Shown here: piece after piece, positions 35,160 to 45,606 of the stretch
Numbering within the stretch: the stretch's first letter is position 1
Layout of the letters: each line of letters begins with the position of its first letter
Origin: Streptococcus pluranimalium
Lineage (GTDB): Bacteria > Bacillota > Bacilli > Lactobacillales > Streptococcaceae
Assembly: GCF_002953735.1 (NCBI RefSeq)
Contig: NZ_CP025536.1
Coordinates: 1,866,001-1,930,000 of the forward strand
Reading direction: 5' to 3'
Length of the DNA stretch: 64,000 nucleotides
Position numbers and translations under genes: made by a program
Notes under the pieces: model-generated
Database searches by the model: none
Seen by the model: only the letters and a program-made list of their open reading frames with translations
Told to the model about the DNA's origin: nothing

Positions 35160-35187
35160 AAAAAAGCGGTTGTTTTACCAACCACTT
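35160..35187 (-). terminator. bioY terminator
   Basis: Minus strand AGTGGTTG-GTAAAA-CAACCGCT followed by TTTTTC, 16 or so bases behind the bioY stop. It separates bioY from the kinase gene, which argues against the longer kinase start. Confidence 0.75.
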
Positions 35188-35202
35188 CTATCTCACAGTG
35201 TA

Positions 35203-35736
35203 TTACTCTAGTCCCAACTGTTTCCGATACTTTGTTCCAATAATTGTCGCAATGGCTGCTTTGATACTATCGCCTGGAATGAAGACTAGATTTGACAAGA
35301 GTGACGGGAGGAGTGGAGCATTTGTGTAATGCGCCAAATAAATAGCTCCAATCACATCAACAAGTAATACTCCGCTCAACCACACCAAGGCGAAACTGAT
35401 AAGGGGATGAGAAAAGAGCAGTAACCGACGGAGACCAGCAAGGGCGAGGGGCATTAGTAACCAACCGACAACATAGCCTGCTGTTGGCCCAGCAAAGACT
35501 ACCAAGGTCGTGCCACCACCCGTAAACACAGGTAAAAACAAACCTAAAATGAGGAAAATAAGAATAGCCAAGCTTCCTTTTTTGGCACCTAATAGAATGG
35601 CAGCCAGCATGATTCCTAAATTTTGAAGAACAATTGGAACAGGAATAAAACCTAATGGCAGAGGGGGCATAAGCCCTAAAATAACAATCAATGTGGACAT
35701 TAAGGCGATTTGAATGAGTGATTTAGTTCTGTTCAT
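35203..35736 (-). CDS. bioY: Biotin transporter substrate-binding component BioY
   Basis: 177-residue S-component of an energy-coupling-factor transporter that captures biotin; six hydrophobic helices. Family marks are LGLMPPLPLGFIPVPIVLQNLGIMLAAILLG near the N-terminus and GPTAGYVVGWLL in the middle, ending with FIPGDSIKAAIAT. No energising EcfAT genes are nearby, so it would use a shared ECF module. Start ATG 35736 has AAAGGAG. It overlaps the upstream zinc-finger gene by 14 bases. Confidence 0.92.
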   Translation of the reverse strand: MNRTKSLIQIALMSTLIVILGLMPPLPLGFIPVPIVLQNLGIMLAAILLGAKKGSLAILIFLILGLFLPVFTGGGTTLVVFAGPTAGYVVGWLLMPLALAGLRRLLLFSHPLISFALVWLSGVLLVDVIGAIYLAHYTNAPLLPSLLSNLVFIPGDSIKAAIATIIGTKYRKQLGLE

Positions 35737-36046
35737 GGTGAAACTCCTTTGAAAAATAGATATGGTCATGAAGCTGACAGTTGGGATTAAAGCCAGAGCC
35801 GCACTGCGGGCAAGACCCTCGTTTGTAAGCTGAAAAGGTCAGATAGGTCTGACAAACACCACACATGACAGGATAAGGTTCATCAACCGACATAGCCTTA
35901 AAAGGATGGCTTTCCAGAGCATCGTGGCACTTGTAACAAGCATAGTAAGACTGGCAGTCAGCACACTTCAAAGCAACGATATCCTGTGCAGAATGATAGT
36001 GCCGACAGCGACTGTTCTCATCTATGCTGATTCCTTTAAATAACAT
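35723..36046 (-). CDS. CHY-type zinc-finger protein
   Basis: 107-residue protein rich in paired Cys and His: SRCRHYHSAQDIVALKCADCQSYYACYKCHD, then CGVCQTYLTF and CPQCGSGFNPNC, the CHY zinc-finger arrangement (three or more zinc sites). The domain is known in plant and yeast proteins and as small stand-alone bacterial proteins of unclear function. It overlaps the start of bioY by 14 bases, so they are translationally linked. The functional link to biotin uptake is unknown. Confidence 0.82.
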   Translation of the reverse strand: MLFKGISIDENSRCRHYHSAQDIVALKCADCQSYYACYKCHDALESHPFKAMSVDEPYPVMCGVCQTYLTFSAYKRGSCPQCGSGFNPNCQLHDHIYFSKEFHHEQN

Positions 36047-36141
36047 ATCTTCCCTTTCCTAAGCTTCCTTGCTTTAGTTTATCTAATCTTTGTTTTTGTG
36101 TCAACTTTATTTAAAAATTAAGTTTACAGTTTATCCAAAAT

Positions 36142-36168
36142 AAAAAGGCCCTTATGGACCTTTTTACG
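36142..36168 (-). terminator. Terminator of the adhesin gene
   Basis: AAAAAGGCCC-TTAT-GGACCTTTTT, a 9-10 bp stem with one mismatch, flanked by T-runs on both strands, 25 bases after the adhesin stop. Confidence 0.8.
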
Positions 36169-36192
36169 ATTTCATTAACGGCTAAAACTTAA

Positions 36193-39100
36193 TTAGGCTT
36201 TACGTCGTTTAATGATGTAGTATGCGAGGAGTGCTAAGATTCCCACTCCAATAAAGCCTAAGATACTTGAGTTCTCACCAGTACTTGGCAAGACTTTTCC
36301 AATGGCTTTTTTAATGTCTTTGACAAGTTTAGGTGCTTTATCTGATGATTTCTTATCTTCAGTTGAGCTAGGTGATGTTGGAGGTGTTTGTCCTGGTCCC
36401 TCTGGTTTTGTTGGGATATGGTGATTAATAATGACAACTTGTCCGTTTTCAACACTAGAAACCGTCTTTTGGTAGCCTTTCACATCACTGATCTCTGAAA
36501 CAGAATAAACAATCTCTTTCTTATCAGCTTTTAAATCAAGCTCATTCCAAATATAAGTCCAATTATTATCTTTTGATAAAACTACAGCATCGCCTGATTT
36601 TTCACCATTCGCATATAATTGAACTTCAATAGAATCTGGACGAAGACCGTCTTGATCATTTTCATCATCCCAAACTTTTGAAACAGTGACACTCGTTTTT
36701 CCTGGTGTATATGAGTTTGTTAGGTTATAGCCATCTTGAGTGACTGCATAGTTAGCAACAGCATCTTCTGTAATAGTGTAGACAATTTCTTGTCCATCTT
36801 TGAATTTTGGTAAGTTTTCAAAGGCGTATGTCCAACCACTCGCTGCATCAACAAGCTGCTCTGCAACTTCTTGACCATCTGCTAAAAGATTAACTGTGAT
36901 TGACTCTGGACGTTTACCATCTTGATTATCAGCATCGTCCCATGTCTTCTGACCAGTGATATTCGTAACTTCTGGTGAATAGGTGTTAGTAAGGGACCAA
37001 CTACCTTCCTCTGTTAGAACTGGTTCTGAAGCTGTATAACCTTCTGGAACCGTTACTTCAGCTACTGAGTAAGCAATCTCAACACCATTTGCAAATTTTG
37101 GAAGATTGTTAAATGAAGCTGACCAATTGTTAGCCGCTGTCAAAACAAGTTTCTGATCTGTGATTTGACCATCTTTAACAAGAGCCACTTCAAGAGAAGC
37201 AGGACGTTTACCGTCTTGGTTCTCAGCATCATCCCAAGTTTTAGAAACTTCAACTGCAGTTGTTTCAGGATTATAAGTATTTGTTACTACAATTTGACCA
37301 TCCTTAATAGCTGAAACTTTTGATTTATAGCCTTCAACTTCAGCTTCTTCAACTGCATAGACAATATCTTGTTTGTTCGCTTTTTGATCTAGGTCTGACC
37401 ATGTGTATGTCCAGTTATTATCTTCTGACAAGGTTACAACTTCTCCTGAAGCTTTACCATCAGCTGTTAACTGAAGACTGATAGTAGCTGGGCGTTTCCC
37501 ATCTTGGTTGTTGGCATCATCCCAGACTTTAGAAACCGTTACACTTGTTTTTCCTGGCGCATAAGTATTTGTAATATCATAGCCATTAATCTCAGTTGTA
37601 TAGCCTTCAACAGTATCCTCTGTTACTGTGTAATTGATAGCAACTGGTTGACCGTTGACATCAAGTTCATCTTTAAACTCGTTAAGGTCTGTAAAGCTAT
37701 ATTTCCAATCATCTTCAGCTGTAACAGTTTTCTCTGCAACCTCTTTACCATCTGCTAAAAGATTAACTGTGATTGACTCTGGACGCTTGCCGTCTTGATC
37801 ATCATTATCATCCCAAGTCTTTGTTCCTTCTACAGAAACAAGTGATGGTTTGTAGGTATTTGTGATATTACGGTGAGTTTCATCATAAGAAACTTCGTAG
37901 CCAAACGGAACATAAAGTTCTTCAACTGTATAGTTGATTTCACTGCCATCAGCATTGTATTTTGGTAGATTTTCAAAGCTATAGTTACCTTCAGCATCTG
38001 TGTCTGTCGTTTGACCTGCTAAAGCAACACCGTCAGCCAACAATTGAACAGTGACACTTTCAGGACGTTTAGCTGCGTCATCACCCTTCCAAGTCTTCGT
38101 TCCTGAAACATCAGTAAGCGCTTGGTAAGTATTCGTGAAAGTTGTCTTCTCTCCATAAGCTGCTGATCCTCTATAGACATTATCAGCATCTTTAGTGACA
38201 TCAACTAGAACATCAACTTGACCTTCATCGTAGGTATAGCCTTCAACTCGATCTGCCTCAGCTGGAATAACTTCTTTGATGACATAGTTAAATTGACCCT
38301 CTGATTTCAAGGTTAAGGCATCAAAGGTTACTTTACCATCCGCAGCATTTTTCTTAACCTGCAATGGATTCGCTAAATCATCAGCAGCGTAAAGCGCAAA
38401 TTCAAATTGATCTGCTTTTAGGCTAGCTCCGGCACCTTCGACTAATTTCTGAGTCTCAAGAATTACCTTATCTGATTTTACTGCTGAAGCACGCCCTGTC
38501 CCTGAATCAACAACATATCTTGCTGTATAAGGGTTGTTGTACCCATTTGATCCCTTAACAGTAATTGTATTATTCAAAACATTGCCAGTGGCATAGGCTT
38601 CATCTTTAATATGGGTAGTATAAAGGATGTAGTATGGATGACCATAGTCTTTGCCATCAAGGGTCTGGATGTATTCGTCAGGTGCTGTATAGGTAAAGCC
38701 AGTCTCAGAGAAAACCACATCTCTGCGATGATTATCTACTGTAAGGCGCTCACTAATTTCACGCTCAGAGTCAATCGGATCATCTGCTACGACAACCTTA
38801 CGAAGAACACGGACATTGGCCTTATCTTCATCTGTGAAGTATTGCCCTTCACTAAGAGTATCTTCAATGACCAAATGACGGATAGGCTCTTGAGAAGCAT
38901 TAACAATAGCTACCCAATGAATTTTTTTGGGATCATCTGCACTACGGTAAGAGTATTTGTAACTTACTCCAGGAATAACACTAACACCTGTATTGTAGCT
39001 AACTGGCGTCGCTGTTCCTGGAATAGTTGTCTCAACGGTTTGAGCGCTATCATCGGTTGCGCGAACATCAAATGTCAATTCCATGGTTCTTTGTTCGTTT

Positions 39101-39504
39101 ACTTTCGAGAAGAAATCCGTAAACGTCACAATAACCGAGTTATTAGTGTTACTGTTTCCCACAGCATGACCGACAACTGAACCAGCCGCATTTGTCACTG
39201 GGAAGCTAATAGCCCCAGCTAGCTTAAGCTCAGCTGGTAATTGTAATGTTAGGGTATCTCCCTCGTCAATATCCCTCACATTAGTAAAATCAAATGCTGC
39301 ATTGTATTTTAATAAGCCACTGTCAAGCTGCTTATTCGTATTATCCAGTGTGATGACTGTTCCATCTTTCTGAACATGCACTAAGTTCGCTGTAATGCCA
39401 TAGCCAGTGATTTCTTGAGCACTAACTTTAACATTTGCGAGACCTGTTAAAGAACTGACTAATAAAGTCAGTATCGATAAAATGTTTAAAATTTTTCGTT
39501 TCAT
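36193..39504 (-). CDS. LPXTG surface adhesin with Cna-B repeats
   Basis: 1103-residue cell-wall protein. Signal peptide about residues 1-30 (no YSIRK), an N-terminal adhesin domain to about residue 345 (isopeptide-type collagen-binding-like fold), a pilin-like domain (VILETQKLVEGAGASLKADQF to TFTNTY), six Cna-B repeats each opening with GTKTWKGDD, SKVWDD or QKTWDD and ending NTY, a Pro/Ser spacer, then LPSTGE, a membrane helix and KRRKA for sortase A. Repeats 2 and 5 and repeats 3 and 6 resemble each other most, implying block duplication. No sortase or pilus gene adjoins. Confidence 0.92.
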   Translation of the reverse strand: MKRKILNILSILTLLVSSLTGLANVKVSAQEITGYGITANLVHVQKDGTVITLDNTNKQLDSGLLKYNAAFDFTNVRDIDEGDTLTLQLPAELKLAGAISFPVTNAAGSVVGHAVGNSNTNNSVIVTFTDFFSKVNEQRTMELTFDVRATDDSAQTVETTIPGTATPVSYNTGVSVIPGVSYKYSYRSADDPKKIHWVAIVNASQEPIRHLVIEDTLSEGQYFTDEDKANVRVLRKVVVADDPIDSEREISERLTVDNHRRDVVFSETGFTYTAPDEYIQTLDGKDYGHPYYILYTTHIKDEAYATGNVLNNTITVKGSNGYNNPYTARYVVDSGTGRASAVKSDKVILETQKLVEGAGASLKADQFEFALYAADDLANPLQVKKNAADGKVTFDALTLKSEGQFNYVIKEVIPAEADRVEGYTYDEGQVDVLVDVTKDADNVYRGSAAYGEKTTFTNTYQALTDVSGTKTWKGDDAAKRPESVTVQLLADGVALAGQTTDTDAEGNYSFENLPKYNADGSEINYTVEELYVPFGYEVSYDETHRNITNTYKPSLVSVEGTKTWDDNDDQDGKRPESITVNLLADGKEVAEKTVTAEDDWKYSFTDLNEFKDELDVNGQPVAINYTVTEDTVEGYTTEINGYDITNTYAPGKTSVTVSKVWDDANNQDGKRPATISLQLTADGKASGEVVTLSEDNNWTYTWSDLDQKANKQDIVYAVEEAEVEGYKSKVSAIKDGQIVVTNTYNPETTAVEVSKTWDDAENQDGKRPASLEVALVKDGQITDQKLVLTAANNWSASFNNLPKFANGVEIAYSVAEVTVPEGYTASEPVLTEEGSWSLTNTYSPEVTNITGQKTWDDADNQDGKRPESITVNLLADGQEVAEQLVDAASGWTYAFENLPKFKDGQEIVYTITEDAVANYAVTQDGYNLTNSYTPGKTSVTVSKVWDDENDQDGLRPDSIEVQLYANGEKSGDAVVLSKDNNWTYIWNELDLKADKKEIVYSVSEISDVKGYQKTVSSVENGQVVIINHHIPTKPEGPGQTPPTSPSSTEDKKSSDKAPKLVKDIKKAIGKVLPSTGENSSILGFIGVGILALLAYYIIKRRKA

Positions 39505-39771
39505 CGTCTCTCCTTCTTTCTTGTTTTCACCTATACATTACCGCAATGTAATGTCTATTCAACCCCTTATGGTGGCGTATCTCCCTCTCAAAGATTTTAC
39601 ACTTTACCATAAATTGTCAACTCTTATTATATCTATGTTTCAACTATATTTCAAGTAAATCGTTAAAAAAACTGACTTTTAACATCTTTATAATTATGGA
39701 GTGATTTTCGCTTAAATTCAGACTATTTCCCTTATAATGCTGCTTTCCTTTTCAATGTCATTCCATAAAAA
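39505..39771. other. Adhesin upstream region
   Basis: AT-rich, no ORF. A short dyad CATTAC-N5-GTAATG sits about 35-55 bp upstream of the adhesin ATG and could be an operator. TTGAAT followed 16 bases later by TAATGT is a possible weak promoter. Confidence 0.35.
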
Positions 39772-39797
39772 AAACATCAGAAAAAGCTTCCTGATGT
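39772..39797 (-). terminator. tgt terminator
   Basis: Minus strand ACATCAG-GA ... TC-TGATGT followed by eight T residues, 15 bases behind the tgt stop. Confidence 0.85.
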
Positions 39798-39812
39798 CAA
39801 TTATCAAAAAAA

Positions 39813-41379
<1,567 letters not shown>

Positions 41380-42201
41380 ATGATTAGAAGTATCAAACAA
41401 CAAGCAAAAGTCTTAGTTAAAGGCCTCCCTGGGAAATATTCCCTCTTTATTCTACCGATTATCCTAAGCATTGTTAATATTACTATCTCTTATAGAGAAA
41501 CTACTATTGATAGTATAGACACTCAGGTTAGTCTTTCAGCTACTATTTTTCCACCATTAGTCACTTTCTTAATAGCCTTCTTTACGATCTCAGCACTTTA
41601 TACCATGCTTGAAGTGGTTCGACAAGAGCGAAAAGCTGTCGAATTTGGGGACTTAATGCAAAGTTTCTCAGGCGGTCGCTTTGCTAAATTATTTGTCACT
41701 CTGCTTGTGCGCAACCTCCTTATACTACCTTGGGCTTTCTTATTTGGTATCGGAATGGGCTTAATGCTTGGCGTTATGATTGTCTCTCTTGAACATAGTG
41801 AGCCACTCGGTAGCGTCAGTGTCATTATCACCTTGCTTGGTTTAGTCCTCATGGTTGCAGGGATGATTCTAATCATTTGGAAATCCAACCAATATTCTCA
41901 AACTGAATTTGTCATTTATGACCAAATCGCTCAGAATCGCTATCAAGGACCACTAGCAGCTATCAAAGAAAGTAAACAATTGATGAAAGGGCATGTTTTT
42001 GAACTATTCAAACTTTACTTGAGTTTCATGGGCTGGTACCTTCTTACTTTCCTTACCCTCGGACTTGTTTCCATTTACCTTATCCCTTACATGACAACAA
42101 CACGCGCTGTTTATTACCAATACTTATTAGAGCAAAATAGTGCGCCAACTACCGAATACCAAGACGGTCCTATCCAAGAATCACCTTTTGATGTTCGCTA
42201 A
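41380..42201 (+). CDS. DUF975 family membrane protein
   Basis: 273-residue integral membrane protein with about five hydrophobic segments. The first follows MIRSIKQQAKVLVKGLPGK, and the C-terminal half has the family pattern QYSQTEFVIYDQIAQN...ALAAIKESKQLMKGH-like (here GPLAAIKESKQLMKGHVFELFKLYLSFMGWYLLT), ending in a soluble Pro/Glu tail. The family is widespread in lactic-acid bacteria and of unknown function. GGAGATTTT precedes ATG 41380. Stands alone between its promoter and a bidirectional terminator. Confidence 0.82.
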   Translation: MIRSIKQQAKVLVKGLPGKYSLFILPIILSIVNITISYRETTIDSIDTQVSLSATIFPPLVTFLIAFFTISALYTMLEVVRQERKAVEFGDLMQSFSGGRFAKLFVTLLVRNLLILPWAFLFGIGMGLMLGVMIVSLEHSEPLGSVSVIITLLGLVLMVAGMILIIWKSNQYSQTEFVIYDQIAQNRYQGPLAAIKESKQLMKGHVFELFKLYLSFMGWYLLTFLTLGLVSIYLIPYMTTTRAVYYQYLLEQNSAPTTEYQDGPIQESPFDVR

Positions 42202-42208
42202 GAAATCC

Positions 42209-42244
42209 AAAAACTCATCTGGTTTACACCAAATGAGTTTTTTC
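42209..42244. terminator. Convergent terminator between DUF975 gene and lipid kinase
   Basis: AAACTCAT-CTGG-TTTA-CACC-AAATGAGTTT (42211-42240) with A and T runs on the two sides, serving both converging genes. Confidence 0.85.
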
Positions 42245-42245
42245 T

Positions 42246-43136
42246 TTACTTCCCACTATAAACGGTTAGATGAGATGGCAAGATAGTGATATCAATAGGC
42301 AGCTCATCTCCCTCATCTCCATCAACATTTGTTCCCAAAGATTGTGAATTTTTCAAAGCAATATGAGCCTTGTTGAAAGTACGATAGCCAAGATTTTGGT
42401 TAGATTCCGTAACCCCTTGTGCTAAGTTTGGAATGGCTTGAAAGGACTCTAACATGTTGGTATCTTTGAGGTAAACCAAATGTAAGAGACCATCGTCCAC
42501 CTTAGCATCAGGCAAAAAGTTTTCATGACCACCGATAGAGTTAGTCAAACCAATTAACAGTGTTGTTGATTCGACTGAGATATAGTCGCCGTCAACATCT
42601 AATTCAAAGTTATAGGTTTCATTCTGGGCAATTTTCTTAAGGCCAGAGATAAGATAAGCCATCTTGCCAAACTTCGTTTTTTCTTCAACAGAAACATCAC
42701 GAACAGCTTCAGGAATTGATCCGACAGCAACAACATTCATAAAATAGCGGTCGTTAATCTTCCCAATATCCAAGGATTTTGTTTGCTCAAAATCAAGTGC
42801 TTCAATCGCTTCTTTAGGATTAATAGGCATGTTTAAAGCACGCGCTAAATCGTTAACAGTACCTAGTGGGAAAAAGCCAAATTTTGGTCGATAATCCTGT
42901 TCAGCAAGTCCACTGATCCCTTCATTAACGGTACCATCACCACCCATAACAAAGACACTGTCTAGCTTATCTAGAGCTGCAGCCCTAGCAAAATCACGAG
43001 CATCGCCTCCTTTTTTAGTTTCCTTTACCTCAACTTCGTCAAAATAGGATTCTAATTTTTCTACAGCGGCTTTTTGAAATTCTTGAGCTTTCTCTCCACC
43101 TGCACTTGGGTTTACTACTAATAAAGCTTTTTTCAT
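42246..43136 (-). CDS. Diacylglycerol/sphingosine kinase family lipid kinase
   Basis: 296-residue member of the DagK/YegS family, which phosphorylates diacylglycerol or related lipids; in Gram-positives it recycles diacylglycerol from lipoteichoic acid synthesis. Evidence: NPSAGGEKAQEF at the N-terminus, the ATP loop VMGGDGTVNEGISGL, and the later PLGTVNDLARAL and GSIPEAVRDVS. A beta-rich C-terminal domain contains GGHENFLPDAKVDDGLLHL. Start ATG 43136 has GAGGTGA upstream. Confidence 0.9.
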   Translation of the reverse strand: MKKALLVVNPSAGGEKAQEFQKAAVEKLESYFDEVEVKETKKGGDARDFARAAALDKLDSVFVMGGDGTVNEGISGLAEQDYRPKFGFFPLGTVNDLARALNMPINPKEAIEALDFEQTKSLDIGKINDRYFMNVVAVGSIPEAVRDVSVEEKTKFGKMAYLISGLKKIAQNETYNFELDVDGDYISVESTTLLIGLTNSIGGHENFLPDAKVDDGLLHLVYLKDTNMLESFQAIPNLAQGVTESNQNLGYRTFNKAHIALKNSQSLGTNVDGDEGDELPIDITILPSHLTVYSGK

Positions 43137-43247
43137 AAGGTCACCTCACTTGTTTTCTCTACTGTCATCATACCATAATGTCTTGAAAAACACCTGATAC
43201 CGCTCTCAAAAAGATTCAGAAAAAATCCGTATTAAAATTTTTTGTCA

Positions 43248-43280
43248 GTTAAGCTTTTTTTAAGACTACTCTCTTATAAT
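43248..43280 (+). promoter_or_regulatory. CiaR-type promoter
   Basis: Direct repeat GTTAAG-N5-TTTAAG (43248-43264), then ten bases, then TATAAT (43275-43280). This is the spacing of promoters activated by the CiaR response regulator, where the repeat replaces the -35. Confidence 0.8.
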
Positions 43281-43286
43281 ATAATC

Positions 43287-43378
43287 ATCCTAAAACTTTT
43301 TCTGTTGCTAAGTCCAAAAAACTTAGTAACAAACTTTTTCATAATCTCCTAAACCAGACAATTATGTCTGGTTTTTTT
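43287..43378 (+). ncRNA. CiaR-dependent small RNA (csRNA)
   Basis: About 92 bases from the predicted start to the end of a strong terminator. A first hairpin (GTTGCTAAGT/ACTTAGTAAC) is followed by a single-stranded stretch with CATAATCTCCTAA, complementary to ribosome-binding sites, then the terminator AAACCAGACA-ATTA-TGTCTGGTTT plus T-run. This two-hairpin layout with an unpaired TCTCC element is that of the pneumococcal csRNAs, which pair with the translation starts of target mRNAs. No peptide with a ribosome site is encoded. Confidence 0.82.
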
Positions 43379-43379
43379 G
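43352..43379 (+). terminator. csRNA terminator
   Basis: Perfect 10-bp stem AAACCAGACA/TGTCTGGTTT with loop ATTA and seven T residues. Confidence 0.9.
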
Positions 43380-43384
43380 TTGCC

Positions 43385-43415
43385 AAAAAACACCCTAATC
43401 TGTCGATTAAGGTGT
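43385..43415. repeat. 31-bp direct repeat / terminator, left copy
   Basis: Identical to 46644-46674. Each copy is itself an intrinsic terminator on the minus strand (ACACCTTAATC-GACA-GATTAGGGTGT then TTTTTT). This copy lies 32 bp behind the broken deacetylase gene. Similarity continues weakly for about 13 bases to the right. Confidence 0.85.
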
Positions 43416-43446
43416 TGGGTTGGCATAAAGTAAGATGGTTAATAAC

Positions 43447-44195
43447 TTATAAATCTCTATAATCAATGAGAGATACATTTTCATTTTTTAGCCAATTTTT
43501 AACTGTATCGTCAACCAATAAGGCTACTTCCTGTGTTCGTGGAATGGTTAAACTGGAATGGTTTAGTAAATAGTCATCAAGGTACCCAGGGTGAAAGACG
43601 GCTAATTGTATAACTTCTTCCGAAGATTTATCGACCATTCGATTCAACATCATCTTTGGATCATAATCTGGAGACATTGACTCCATATTAAATTGAACAG
43701 TTGATTGCCCAATACGAATTGGCTCTCCCCCAGTGAAAAACCAGAATACTTAAGATTATGTTTATCAGCTATGTATTCCAAACCTTTAAAAAAATTAACA
43801 GATGAGACAGCATGCCCCTCAAAGTAATCTGGTTTACGACCAAACAATTCTAAAAATTTTTGATATTGTGCTTCTATCTCAATGATCACCTCTTCAAAAA
43901 CGACAAAATCTTCACTTGCTGTTCGATACACTTTCGAGGATTTAAAATAACCATTATCGTCAACAAGACTTGGAATAAGTCTAGGGTCTGTTAAAGGTCT
44001 CTCTGCACAAATATTGGTATGAACTCCTAAGGCAATATCATAATTTCTAACAAGTTCAACGCCATGTTTTGTAGCAGGCATATTTACCATCACACCTAAA
44101 CTACTAATAAGCCCATCTTTGATTGATTTCTCAATCCCATAATTAACAGCTTCAGAATAACCCAAGTCATCCGCACGTAAAAGTATTTTTTTCAT
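43447..44195 (-). pseudogene. ChbG/YdjC-family carbohydrate deacetylase, frameshifted
   Basis: N-terminal part (44195 down to about 43730) has the family start KKILLRADDLGYSEAVNYGI with metal-binding Asp residues and GVHTN; the C-terminal part (43686-43447) continues the fold with MSPDYDPKMMLNRMV and VFHPGYLD. The frames join if one G is added to the five-G run (43727-43731, read on the minus strand), restoring SGFSLGGEPIRIG. So it is a one-base deletion in a homopolymer: a real mutation or a sequencing slip. The family deacetylates acetylated sugar dimers, which fits the PTS gene upstream. Confidence 0.8.
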
Positions 44196-44199
44196 CACT

Positions 44200-45594
44200 T
44201 TACCTCTCATTTTTCTCTATAGGAAAACCAATAAAATAAGTCAGAATAGCTGTACTAAAGAAGGCAATCGCAACAGAGATACAGCCATTGATGATATTAG
44301 TCGTACCACCACCAACATATCCAAGCACTGAAAGAAAATTAGTTGCTCCCATAATATAAGAACGTACTCCTGTTAGACCACCATATAGTGCACCTAAGAA
44401 ACCTCCTATAATCAGAGAAATAAATGGACGCTTATAACGAAGACCAACACCATATAAAACCGGTTCAGTCACTCCACCAATAATACCAGAAACGAAATAA
44501 CCGAATGATAGAGCTTTCTCATCTTTATCGCGAAGTTTTAAAAATGCGCCTAGTGCCATACCAAATGCTGCCCAGGTTGCCGACATCCCTGCGGTTGAAA
44601 CCAAAGCCTCGGAACCATTTTGAAGCATCGTTGTGATAGCAAAGACGATAAGGATCTGATGCATACCTGACATTACCAAAAATTCCCAAAGGGCTCCAAT
44701 TACTGCAATTGCAATAAAACCACCATACTTATGGAAAATAATTAAGCCGTTACCAATCCAGTCTCCAAGTATACTTCCTAAAGGCGCTAGTAAACCAAAA
44801 GATAAGGGAACCAAAACAGCAACTGTCAAAAATGGAACAAAAATAGTTGATAGAACATCTGGAATAATCTTTTTGAAAAATCGTTCAATATAAAACATTA
44901 CCCAAACTGACAAAATAACTGGCAACACTGTTTGAGCGTAATTGTGCATCGTAGTTGGTATGAATCCATAAATATCGAAGGGCTTACCATCTAAAGCTAC
45001 CAATGAAGGAACCACAAGCATTGCTCCAGTGTATAGTCCTATAACTTGGCTTGCTCCCAATTTTTTTGCAGCTGTCCAACCGATAAAAATCGGCATAAAG
45101 TAAAAGAATGCATTATAGAGAGCATCTAAAAGTACATAAGCATTACTTTTATCTGATATCAGATGTAGCAAATCGGGGCCAAGAATTACTTGTATCGTTC
45201 TGAACATTGCCGCCACCATCATCGCAGGAATTAAGGGAGTCATTGAACCCGCTAAATAATTTAGAATATTTGAGCCAACTTTTTTTAAGGTAAGTTTTTC
45301 CTTAGGTTGGTCCAAATTCTCATCAATTTGTTTCTCAGTAACAACATCTGCAAGTCTAGCAAATTCTGGATAAACTTTGGCTACGTTTTGCCCAATAACA
45401 ACTTGATACTGACCACCTGATTCAACAACAGCAAGTACACCTGGGATAGCTGTAATCTCATCTTTATTTGGAATCGAGGTATCTTTTAGATTCAAGCGCA
45501 GACGTGTCATGCAATGAGTTGCATTTGTTACATTTTCCTTCCCTCCAACTGCTTGGAGGACTTTTTCAGCAATAACTTTATTATTATCAGTCAT
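44200..45594 (-). CDS. PTS transporter IIBC component, glucose/beta-glucoside superfamily
   Basis: 464-residue permease with IIB first (residues 1-80, phosphorylated Cys in NATHCMTRLRL) and a ten-helix IIC domain after a short linker (GSMTPLIPAMMVAAMF, then GVTEPVLYGVGLRYKRPF with the conserved GITEP-like motif). There is no IIA domain, so it must borrow one. Genes beside it are a LicT antiterminator (upstream) and a ChbG-type deacetylase (downstream, 5 bp away), suggesting an N-acetylated disaccharide or related sugar; this is inference. AAAGGAG precedes ATG 45594. Confidence 0.88.
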   Translation of the reverse strand: MTDNNKVIAEKVLQAVGGKENVTNATHCMTRLRLNLKDTSIPNKDEITAIPGVLAVVESGGQYQVVIGQNVAKVYPEFARLADVVTEKQIDENLDQPKEKLTLKKVGSNILNYLAGSMTPLIPAMMVAAMFRTIQVILGPDLLHLISDKSNAYVLLDALYNAFFYFMPIFIGWTAAKKLGASQVIGLYTGAMLVVPSLVALDGKPFDIYGFIPTTMHNYAQTVLPVILSVWVMFYIERFFKKIIPDVLSTIFVPFLTVAVLVPLSFGLLAPLGSILGDWIGNGLIIFHKYGGFIAIAVIGALWEFLVMSGMHQILIVFAITTMLQNGSEALVSTAGMSATWAAFGMALGAFLKLRDKDEKALSFGYFVSGIIGGVTEPVLYGVGLRYKRPFISLIIGGFLGALYGGLTGVRSYIMGATNFLSVLGYVGGGTTNIINGCISVAIAFFSTAILTYFIGFPIEKNER

Positions 45595-45606
45595 AATAGT
45601 CTCCTT

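Noticed and set aside
35114-35185. Longer N-terminus for the P-loop kinase from GTG 35185
   Set aside because: The region forms the bioY terminator hairpin with a T-run, and ATG 35113 has its own ribosome-binding site.
38611-39180. Long plus-strand ORF (189 codons) inside the adhesin gene
   Set aside because: It is the antisense shadow of a repetitive, clearly coding minus-strand gene; composition is not protein-like.
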